DNA of 64,000 nt, from NCBI GenBank assembly GCA_024697945.1, contig JAILRU010000091.1, forward strand, positions 27,905 through 91,904, in the 5' to 3' direction. Below, in pieces: positions 31,451 through 38,432 of the stretch. Every line of letters begins with the position of its first letter. Positions within the stretch are counted from its first letter, which is position 1. Source of the DNA: Bacteroidaceae bacterium. Its GTDB lineage: Bacteria > Bacteroidota > Bacteroidia > Bacteroidales > Bacteroidaceae. The position numbers were made by a program, and so were the translations under genes. Below the pieces are notes generated by a model. That model was not told the origin of the DNA. It did not search any database and worked only from the letters and a program-made list of their open reading frames with translations.

Positions 31451-31461
31451 CTTCATTTACT

Positions 31462-31491
31462 TTTGACGTATTATATTTTTCACTAACTTTG
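31462..31491 (+). promoter_or_regulatory. Consensus promoter of the ORF6N gene
   Basis: TTTG (31462-31465), 18-bp spacer, TAACTTTG (31484-31491). The following TAGGCG also occurs after the GH92 and MNT promoters. Confidence 0.7.
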
Positions 31492-31529
31492 TAGGCGAAA
31501 GGGTATAAAATATTTGGAATAATAAGTAA

Positions 31530-32105
31530 ATGGACGAGATTCAGCTTATACAAAACAAGATATATGAGATACGAGGTCAGCGTGTGATGCTGGATTTTGA
31601 CCTTGCAGCCATGTATGGAGTAGAGACAAGAGCACTGAATCAAGCTGTGAAACGTAATATTGAGCGCTTCCCCGAGGATTTTATGTTCCAAATCACAGCA
31701 GAAGAATGGTACATTATCTCATCACAATTTGTGATGACATCACGGTCCAAACGACCGAAATCAGCTCTACCCCTGGCATTTACTGAACATGGAGCACTCA
31801 TGCTTGCAAGTGTATTAAGGAGCGATATTGCAATAGACATGAGCGTAAAAATAACTCGTGCCTTTGTTGCTATGCGAACAATACTCACAAATCCTTCACT
31901 TCCGTCTAAACTACAAGAATTAGCAGAAGACGTAAAGGCATTGCGAGAAGAGGTAAATAGTATTCTCGAAGATCAGAATGATATCAACGAGGATACTCGT
32001 ATGCAGCTGGAACTCATCAATGAGTCATTGGCAGCATTACAGACAAACTACAGACCGCCACGCCGTCCAATCGTCGGCTTTAATGTTCCAGAAGACAAAG
32101 CTTAG
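31530..32105 (+). CDS. ORF6N-domain protein (phage-type regulator)
   Basis: 191 residues. The N-terminal ORF6N domain is clear: IQNKIYEIRGQRVMLDFDLAAMYGVETRALNQAVKRNIERFPEDF (key residues R16, D22, L25, Y29, T33, N37 and the RFPEDF end). SALPLAFTEHGALMLASVL follows, and the C-terminal 70 residues form a coiled coil (KLQELAEDVKALREEVNSIL). ORF6N occurs in phage and mobile-element proteins and is thought to bind DNA; the role here is unknown. It sits between a palindrome-rich region and the WYL-CRISPR block, with its own promoter and terminator, so it is probably an independent cargo gene. Confidence 0.85.
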   Translation: MDEIQLIQNKIYEIRGQRVMLDFDLAAMYGVETRALNQAVKRNIERFPEDFMFQITAEEWYIISSQFVMTSRSKRPKSALPLAFTEHGALMLASVLRSDIAIDMSVKITRAFVAMRTILTNPSLPSKLQELAEDVKALREEVNSILEDQNDINEDTRMQLELINESLAALQTNYRPPRRPIVGFNVPEDKA

Positions 32106-32471
32106 CTTAGAATATTATCTATTATACATTATCTATTATTCTATTTCGTCTATGACATAAGACAACATAACAAGGACATAAAGATAAATAGCGTCTGTTT
32201 GGATTCAGCCTTTCAATTCAAGTTGAGAGGCTTTTTTATATCTAATCTAATACTGAATTCAACATACTGGGTAACGACACAATTACATTCTTCTGAATGT
32301 TAGATTTGAAAGTGTTTTTTACACATCCTTTTTATAGTTGTGGTATAGGAAGTCCAAAGAAAGTGGCGTGTTGTATGCCAATTAGCCACAACTCCCTGAA
32401 AATTCCCTTTGAAAAACTTTTTGGATATTTGATTATTTTGTAACTTAGCACCCAGAAAATCGTAATTAGGC
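32106..32471. other. Intergenic region between ORF6N and WYL genes
   Basis: 366 bp without coding signal. It holds TTATCTATTATA words (32112-32145), the terminator at 32207-32238, and a weak promoter-like TAACTTAG (about 32442-32449) about 23 nt before the WYL start. Confidence 0.6.
32207..32238 (+). terminator. Rho-independent terminator
   Basis: AGCCTTTCAA and TTGAGAGGCT form a 10-bp stem (one G-T pair) followed by TTTTTT. It ends the ORF6N transcript. Confidence 0.8.
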
Positions 32472-33356
32472 ATGAATAAAGCCCACACCCTTTCGCAATT
32501 TAAGTTCGACATCTGGCTAATAGAGCAACTACAAACAGCACCAGACCCTGGCCTGACCTTGGAGGAGTTAAGAAACCGTTGGATAAATTTGCCTGGCCAC
32601 AAAGGCGGTCTGTCTCGCGATATGCTTACTGTTCACAGAAAGAGTATTAAAGACTTCCTCGGTTTGAAAATCGAGGCTCCAGACAGGATGCACTATTGCA
32701 TCATGAACCCAAAAGCTTTGGCGCTCGATTCTCTTGCCAACGATTTGCTTAAGAGCATCCAAAACTTCGTGTTCTTGCAAGAGTTTAGGGATTTGGGTAA
32801 CCTCATCCAACCAGAACAAATTGACACGGGGGCACGTTACCTTTCACAGATAGGAAGGGCATTGACAGAAAAACGAAAGTTGAGCATTACCTATCAGAAG
32901 TTCAGAGACATAGCATCATACGATGCTATTCTGCATCCTTATTGTCTGAAGGCAGACAAAGGCCGCTGGTATCTGCTTGCCCACAAGGAGAACAGCATGC
33001 ATCAAGACTATGTTCAGGTATTTGCCTTAGACCGCACCAAGAGACTTAATGTGATGCCCGACACCTTCGAACCTAATCCCGAAGTTGACATAGACGAATA
33101 CTTCCGCGATTGCTTTGGTATTTGGCGCGATTTTAAGAACTATCCCGTCAGTGACATTACTATCAGCTGTACAGGGCATGTGGCTCACTATCTGCGCACC
33201 CTACCTCTGCATCACAGCCAAAAGGAAGACCCATTCAAAGAAGGGGAAGAAGAACGTATCATCTTCCATTACCACCTCTCACCCTCTCCCGACTTCATAG
33301 CCGAGCTGTTAAAGTGGGGCGACGGGGTGAGGATCGTGAAGAAGGGAGAGAAATAA
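32472..33356 (+). CDS. WYL-domain transcriptional regulator
   Basis: 294 residues. The N-terminus is a winged-helix-like region (TLEELRNRWINLPGH...LSRDMLTVHRKSIKDF). The WYL domain is about residues 130-215 (LSITYQKFRDIASYDAILHP, YCLKADKGRWYLLAHKENS, VFALDRTKRLNV), followed by the usual WCX-like C-terminal region (ISCTGHVAHYLRTLPLHHSQ). WYL proteins sense ligands, proposed to be nucleic-acid related, and several are linked to phage defence and CRISPR control. The gene ends 133 nt before cas9 on the same strand, with the tracrRNA gene between them on the other strand, so it is a good candidate regulator of this CRISPR locus (inference). Confidence 0.85.
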   Translation: MNKAHTLSQFKFDIWLIEQLQTAPDPGLTLEELRNRWINLPGHKGGLSRDMLTVHRKSIKDFLGLKIEAPDRMHYCIMNPKALALDSLANDLLKSIQNFVFLQEFRDLGNLIQPEQIDTGARYLSQIGRALTEKRKLSITYQKFRDIASYDAILHPYCLKADKGRWYLLAHKENSMHQDYVQVFALDRTKRLNVMPDTFEPNPEVDIDEYFRDCFGIWRDFKNYPVSDITISCTGHVAHYLRTLPLHHSQKEDPFKEGEEERIIFHYHLSPSPDFIAELLKWGDGVRIVKKGEK

Positions 33357-33438
33357 AAAAGCCCTTCCAGAAGAAGGGCAGTAGGAATTCATCCTTCGGC
33401 ATATAGCCTTATTGTGATTTGATGATGATGAATTATCT
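33355..33438 (-). ncRNA. tracrRNA of the type II-C CRISPR system
   Basis: The minus strand reads TCATCATCAAATCACAAT (33428 down to 33411), whose complement matches the first 18 bases of the CRISPR repeat at 16 positions; as RNA all 18 pair (two G-U). AAGGCTATATGCC follows directly, matching the ACAAU-AAGGC junction known from Neisseria-type II-C tracrRNAs, then a small AGGA/TCCT stem and a terminator (GCCCTTC / GAAGGGC, 33361-33379) with a U6 tract. The promoter is minus-strand TACCTTTG at 33443-33450. Predicted length is about 80 nt. Ends are estimates. It is divergent from cas9. Confidence 0.85.
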
Positions 33439-33442
33439 GGTG

Positions 33443-33471
33443 CAAAGGTAAGGTTTTTAATTGAAACAACA
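33443..33471 (-). promoter_or_regulatory. tracrRNA promoter
   Basis: Minus-strand TACCTTTG (33443-33450) with TTG about 19 bp upstream. It lies in the 133-bp gap before cas9; no equally good plus-strand promoter for cas9 is seen in that gap (only the weak TATCTGGT at 33434). Confidence 0.65.
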
Positions 33472-33489
33472 AAATAAAAACATAAAAAA

Positions 33490-36400
33490 ATGGCAAAAAA
33501 ACGTATTTTAGGCCTTGATACAGGCACAAATAGCCTGGGATGGGCAGTTGTTGACCGTGAAGAGAGTGGACAATATACCCTGATAGACAAGGGAGTAGTC
33601 ATCTTCCAGGAAGGGGTGAAGATGGAAAAAAATGGAAGCGATTCTAGTAGAGCGGCTGAGCGAACAGAACACAGAGCACTTCGCAGGCAGTATTTCCGTA
33701 GGCGTTTGCGTAAAATAGAGGTCTTAAGAGTTCTGTTGAAATATAACCTTTGTCCTTTCCTTACTGATGAGGACTTAAACCAGTGGAAGTTGCACAAGAA
33801 ATATCCGAAGAAAGACGAATTTATGCTTTGGCAACGCACGAATGACAACGAAGACATTAACCCTTATCATTGTCGCTATTCGTGCCTAAACGAGGTGCTC
33901 GACCTGCAGAAGCAGCAGGACAGATATACCATTGGCCGGGCTTTCTATCATATGGCGCAGCGTCGCGGTTTCCTCAGCAATCGACTGGATGCAAGCGAAG
34001 AAGATGAGAAGGGTGTTGTCGGTAGCGGTATTGCCGACCTAAACAAGGAAATGGAAGACAGCGGCTGCAAATATTTGGGCGAGTACTTCTATAAATTATA
34101 TAAGGAACGCGGGAACACCGTCCGCATCCGCACTCGGTATACTGACCGCGAACAGCATTACAAGAAAGAATTCCTTGCAATTTGCGAGAAGCAGCGTCTG
34201 CCCGAAGAGATGGTGAAAGACTTGACACGAGCCTTGTATTTCCAACGCCCACTAAAGAGCCAGCGCCAAAACGTTGGGAAATGTCCTTTCGAGAAGGGAA
34301 AACCACGTTGCAGTGACTCGCATCCTATGTATGAAGAGTTTCGTCTGTTGGCTTTCTTGAACACGGTTAAGATACAAGGGCCGTGGGATGTGGATGGCTA
34401 CAGACCACTTAACGAGGAAGAGTTGAAAAAGATAGAGCCTTTGTTCTACCGAAAGAGCAAACCAAATTTTGACTTTGAGGAAATAGCCAAGAAGATAGCG
34501 GGGAAAAATAAATATCAGGGGAAAGACGATTCGACGGGAGACTGTCCCTACAAGTTTAACTATCGAATGTCGCAAGGAGTGCCTGGCTGTCCCACTATTG
34601 CGCAGTTGAGAGAAGTATTTGGCAACAATTGGAAAGAAGGCATTGCTGAAACATACACTCTTAACACAAAGAAGGATGGCACGCAGAAGAGTATCGATGA
34701 AATAATAAACGATGTCTGGAACGTACTCTTTTTCTTCGACAGCAAAGAAAAGGTAAAAGAGTTTGGTATTAAGCATTTGCAACTCGACGAGGAGCAGGCA
34801 GAAAAATTCTCAAAGATACGCCTCAGTCGCAACTATGCATCCCTTTCCTTGAAGGCAATACGAAAAATCTTGCCGTTCTTACAGAGGGGAATGCTCTATT
34901 CTGATGCCGTCTTCTTTGCAAAGGTGCCAGACATCGTTGGGCAGAACTTATGGCAGGAACGACAGAGCGAGATACAAGAAGATCTCACCTATGCCATACA
35001 CATGGCAATGAAGGAGAAGCAACGCATTGATGAAACCGTGAAGGATTATCTGCAAAACAACTTCGATTTGAAGCCAGGAGCGACTGAACGGCTATATCAT
35101 CCTTCAATGATAGAAACATATCCTGATGCTAAGCCTAATAAAGACGGAGTTGTATTGTTGGGCAGTCCTCGCACAAATGCAGTAAAGAATCCTATGGCTA
35201 TGCGCTCTTTGCACGAAGTCCGCAAGGTTGTCAATACCCTTATCAAGGAAAGCAAGATAGGCCCTGATACGGAGGTTCATGTCGAATATGCGCGAAAACT
35301 GAATAATGCCAATATGCGTGCCGCTATCAATGACATACAACGTGAAAAAGAAAAAAAGCACAAAGAGTATGCAGAAGAGATACGCAAACTATATAAAGAA
35401 GAGACAGGCAAAGAGATAGAACCTACAGAAACAGATATTCTCAAATTTCAGCTATGGAAAGAGCAAGGTCGTTACTGCCTTTACACAGGAAAGGAAATTG
35501 GCATAACTGACTTTATCGGATCAGGCCCAAGTTATGACATTGAGCACACTATCCCTCGAAGTGTTGGCGGTGACAGCACACAAATGAATATGACGCTTTG
35601 CAGCACACACTATAATAGATTTGTGAAGAAGGCAAAGTTGCCAACTGAGTTGCCAGAACATGAGTCTATAATGATCCGGATAGAGCCTTGGAAAGAACGC
35701 ATCGAGGAATTGACAAGGCAAATAGATCATTATAAGAAAGGCAATGATCGGGACAAGGCAGCCAAAGACGCAAGAATAAGAAAAAAGAATCGTCTTATAG
35801 AAGAATTGAAGTATTGGAAGGGCAAATATGATAGATTTACGATGACAGAAGTTCCCGAAGGCTTTGCCCTTCGTCAAGGAGCAGGAATAGGTTTGATATC
35901 CAAGTATGCAGCATTATACTTGAAGAGCTACTTCCACGATACGCTTCATCCAGAACGCAGACAAGTTTATAGCATTAAAGGAACCGTAACCTCGGTATTC
36001 CGCAAGATGTGGGGAATACAAGAAGAATACGAGAAGAAGTCGCGCGACAACCATACTCATCATTGCATCGACGCTATCGTGATTGCCTGCATCGGGAAGA
36101 ACGAGTTCAACAGGATGGGAGAGTACTATCATGTGAAAGAAAAATATGAAAGAGGGGAAGGCCAGAGGCCAGAATTTGAAAAGCCTTGGCCTACTTTCAC
36201 GCAAGACCTCAAACAAATTACGGAAGAGTTGCTTGTCGTTCACGACACGCCTGACAATATGCCAAAGAAGGCTTCGCGAATGATAGATACCAAACATGGA
36301 AAGAAAATTGCTACTGGCGATTGTGCTCGTGGCAGTCTCCATCAGGATACATATTATGGTGCCATTAAACCGCATGGTGAAGATAACGTAAGATATGTGG

Positions 36401-37116
36401 TACGTCGTTCATTGGATAGCTTAAAGGAAAGTGACATTGCTAATATCGTTGACGATGCAGTAAGAGAGAAGGTGCGCGAGGCAGTTTGTCGATTAGGTTT
36501 CAAAGAAGCAATGGCTGGGCCTATCTACATGAATGAAGAAAAAGGCATTCTTATCAAGAAGGTTCGCTGCTTTGCGCCCACCGTCACATCACCTCTTCCC
36601 ATCCGCGAGAAAAAACAACGTGATATTAGCAGGAAAGAATATAAACGCCCCTTCTATGTTGTGAATGACGAAAACTATATGATGGCTATATATGAGGGAG
36701 GCAAGATGCAAATGATAACAGCCCTCGATGCTGCCAAATTCTATAACAAACATGATTGTCCTACAATTGCACAAGAAGAATATAAGGGAAAGAAACTTAA
36801 ATACCTAGTTCGGAAAGGGACACAAATTATAATGTTAGAGAAGGACGAAGAATCAATATCAACGTCAATTCCAAAAGAACTGTTCAAAAGACTGTATACT
36901 ATTACAAAGTTGGAGAAAGACGGTAGGCTAACTCTTCGACATAATGCAGAAGCTCGTCCAGCAACAGATATAAATAAATTTCTCAACGCTGAACCTTTTA
37001 TACTGAATGCAGACTTTCGTCCTCTAATACGTGTTAGCTTATCTAAGTTCAACTTCCTTGTGGAAGGGTTTGATTTTATAATAACGCCTTTAGGAGAAAT
37101 AAAGTTAATACATTGA
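33490..37116 (+). CDS. cas9: Cas9 endonuclease, type II-C
   Basis: 1208 residues, within the range of Bacteroidetes II-C Cas9. RuvC-I: GLDTGTNSLGWAVVD with D10; Arg-rich bridge helix SSRAAERTEHRALRRQYFRR; RuvC-II: VHVEYARKLN with E599; HNH: SYDIEHTIPRSVGGDSTQMN with D683/H686 and the NRFVKK end; RuvC-III: NHTHHCIDAIVIA with H857/H858/D861. The C-terminal 250 residues are the wedge/PAM-interacting region. It cleaves DNA guided by crRNA:tracrRNA. All catalytic residues are present, so it is probably active. cas1 follows after one base; no csn2 or cas4 is present, consistent with subtype II-C. The PAM cannot be read. Confidence 0.97.
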   Translation: MAKKRILGLDTGTNSLGWAVVDREESGQYTLIDKGVVIFQEGVKMEKNGSDSSRAAERTEHRALRRQYFRRRLRKIEVLRVLLKYNLCPFLTDEDLNQWKLHKKYPKKDEFMLWQRTNDNEDINPYHCRYSCLNEVLDLQKQQDRYTIGRAFYHMAQRRGFLSNRLDASEEDEKGVVGSGIADLNKEMEDSGCKYLGEYFYKLYKERGNTVRIRTRYTDREQHYKKEFLAICEKQRLPEEMVKDLTRALYFQRPLKSQRQNVGKCPFEKGKPRCSDSHPMYEEFRLLAFLNTVKIQGPWDVDGYRPLNEEELKKIEPLFYRKSKPNFDFEEIAKKIAGKNKYQGKDDSTGDCPYKFNYRMSQGVPGCPTIAQLREVFGNNWKEGIAETYTLNTKKDGTQKSIDEIINDVWNVLFFFDSKEKVKEFGIKHLQLDEEQAEKFSKIRLSRNYASLSLKAIRKILPFLQRGMLYSDAVFFAKVPDIVGQNLWQERQSEIQEDLTYAIHMAMKEKQRIDETVKDYLQNNFDLKPGATERLYHPSMIETYPDAKPNKDGVVLLGSPRTNAVKNPMAMRSLHEVRKVVNTLIKESKIGPDTEVHVEYARKLNNANMRAAINDIQREKEKKHKEYAEEIRKLYKEETGKEIEPTETDILKFQLWKEQGRYCLYTGKEIGITDFIGSGPSYDIEHTIPRSVGGDSTQMNMTLCSTHYNRFVKKAKLPTELPEHESIMIRIEPWKERIEELTRQIDHYKKGNDRDKAAKDARIRKKNRLIEELKYWKGKYDRFTMTEVPEGFALRQGAGIGLISKYAALYLKSYFHDTLHPERRQVYSIKGTVTSVFRKMWGIQEEYEKKSRDNHTHHCIDAIVIACIGKNEFNRMGEYYHVKEKYERGEGQRPEFEKPWPTFTQDLKQITEELLVVHDTPDNMPKKASRMIDTKHGKKIATGDCARGSLHQDTYYGAIKPHGEDNVRYVVRRSLDSLKESDIANIVDDAVREKVREAVCRLGFKEAMAGPIYMNEEKGILIKKVRCFAPTVTSPLPIREKKQRDISRKEYKRPFYVVNDENYMMAIYEGGKMQMITALDAAKFYNKHDCPTIAQEEYKGKKLKYLVRKGTQIIMLEKDEESISTSIPKELFKRLYTITKLEKDGRLTLRHNAEARPATDINKFLNAEPFILNADFRPLIRVSLSKFNFLVEGFDFIITPLGEIKLIH

Positions 37117-37117
37117 A

Positions 37118-38005
37118 ATGCTGAAACAGACTTTAGTCTTTACCAATCCTTTCCGTTTATCCTTGAAGAATGCACAATTAGTGATTGCTTCTAAGGAAAT
37201 ACCGAACGAGACACGGACCATCCCTATAGAAGATATTGGTGTGGTGATAATAGAAGATCAGCAGATTTCTATTACCATACCCCTATTGAACGAATTAGTC
37301 GATTCTGGTGTTGCCGTTATTCTTTGCGACAAGAAAGGAATGCCTCATGCGATGCTGCAAAATATGGATGGTAACAACCTGCAGGGAGAATTCCTGCGCA
37401 ATCAAATTGAGGTGGGCGAGGTGCTTCGCAAGCAGTTATGGAAACAAATCGTGGAGGCAAAGATAAAGAACCAGTCTGCCTTGCTGGAAAAACTTCACGG
37501 CAAGGGAAATATCCTGAAATCGTTCTATATGAACGTAAAAAGTGGCGACAGCGATAATCGGGAAGGAATTGCCGCTCGACTGTATTGGGGAGCGCTGTAT
37601 GGAGACGACTTTGTTCGAGACAGAGAGTTGGACGGCATCAATGCACTCTTGAATTATGGTTATACTGTGCTTCGCGCTGCAACAGCGAGAGCATTAGTGT
37701 CGGCAGGCCTGACGCCATCTTTAGGTATATTCCACCATAATAGGAGCAACGCATTTCCTCTTGCAGACGATTTGATGGAACCCTACCGTCCGTTCGTTGA
37801 TGAAGTAGTATATCATCTGTGCGAAGAAGGTAAACTGGAGGTAAACAAAGGAACCAAGGTTGAACTTCTCGGGGTGTTGACTTGTGACACCTTCTTCCCA
37901 AAAGTTACCAGACCTTTGCAGATAGGTCTGTCAATAACAATGGCATCTTTGGCAAAATGTTATGCAGGAAAGCAAAAGAACCTTTCGCTACCATTGCTGA
38001 AATGA
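37118..38005 (+). CDS. cas1: CRISPR integrase Cas1 (type II)
   Basis: 295 residues. Metal-binding residues are recognisable: Glu in NREGIAARLYWGALYG, His in SLGIFHHNRSNAFPLADDL and Asp in DDLMEPYRPFVDEVVY. The N-terminal beta domain starts TLVFTNPFRLSLKNAQLVI, as in type II Cas1. With Cas2 it integrates new spacers at the leader end. It starts one base after cas9 and overlaps cas2 by 4 nt (ATGA). Confidence 0.96.
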   Translation: MLKQTLVFTNPFRLSLKNAQLVIASKEIPNETRTIPIEDIGVVIIEDQQISITIPLLNELVDSGVAVILCDKKGMPHAMLQNMDGNNLQGEFLRNQIEVGEVLRKQLWKQIVEAKIKNQSALLEKLHGKGNILKSFYMNVKSGDSDNREGIAARLYWGALYGDDFVRDRELDGINALLNYGYTVLRAATARALVSAGLTPSLGIFHHNRSNAFPLADDLMEPYRPFVDEVVYHLCEEGKLEVNKGTKVELLGVLTCDTFFPKVTRPLQIGLSITMASLAKCYAGKQKNLSLPLLK

Positions 38006-38340
38006 GTGAAGTCCGTCTAAATGCATATAAAATAATGTGGCTTATAGCTATGTTTGATTTGCCTACAAAAACAAAAAAGGAACGACACGACTATGCTGTT
38101 TTTCGTAAAAGTCTGGAAAAAGATGGATTTGTTATGCATCAGTATAGTGTATATTGTCGTTTTTGTGCATCTTTGGAAGCAAGGGATGTGCACGTAAAAC
38201 GAGTTAAATCCTATATGCCAAGCAAAGGAAGATTAAGTATTATTACTATCACAGACAAACAATACTCTGGAATAATAAACATTTGGGGTGAGATAGAACA
38301 AAAAATACAGAAAAAACCTGTTCAGTTGGAATTTTTTTAG
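38002..38340 (+). CDS. cas2: CRISPR-associated Cas2
   Basis: 112 residues from the ATG overlapping the cas1 stop. The N-terminal beta strand MWLIAMFDLPTKTKKERHDY has the conserved Asp after LIAMF; then GFVMHQYSVYCRFCAS and LSIITITDKQYSGI. Structural partner of Cas1 in spacer acquisition. Open sequence upstream belongs to the cas1 frame overlap and is not used. Stop is TAG, directly followed by the array promoter. Confidence 0.95.
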   Translation: MSEVRLNAYKIMWLIAMFDLPTKTKKERHDYAVFRKSLEKDGFVMHQYSVYCRFCASLEARDVHVKRVKSYMPSKGRLSIITITDKQYSGIINIWGEIEQKIQKKPVQLEFF

Positions 38341-38432
38341 TATTTTTGCAGAAGATTTGATGTTCATCATACCACTTCTTATATGTAAAATGTGTTATAA
38401 GGTCCTATTTATAAGCAAAATACATTATATGG
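38341..38432 (+). promoter_or_regulatory. CRISPR leader with promoter
   Basis: 92-bp AT-rich stretch between cas2 and the first repeat. TATTTTTG (38341-38348) fits TAnnTTTG exactly and directs transcription into the array. TTATAAG/TTATATG words (about 38378-38430) may be integration signals. Repeat orientation and the degenerate far end also place the leader here. Confidence 0.7.

Larger units (their letters stand above)
30554..31461. other. Gene-free, palindrome-rich region (about 0.9 kb)
   Basis: No frame here has coding character. It contains, left to right: a GC-rich mini-repeat (30577-30612), the inverted 22-bp dispersed element (30649-30712), a 20-bp-arm inverted repeat (30778-30840), three tandem hairpins (30892-30961), two stems with TATATATA loops (31012-31044; 31159-31222), four degenerate CACTTAACTGTTTC words (31302-31395) and a 10-bp operator-like palindrome (31421-31450). 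It separates housekeeping genes from the ORF6N/CRISPR region. Confidence 0.8.

Noticed and set aside
32330..32345. TTGTGGTATAG as a stray CRISPR repeat upstream of the WYL gene
   Set aside because: Only a few bases match the repeat; no second half and no pairing potential like that of 33411-33428.
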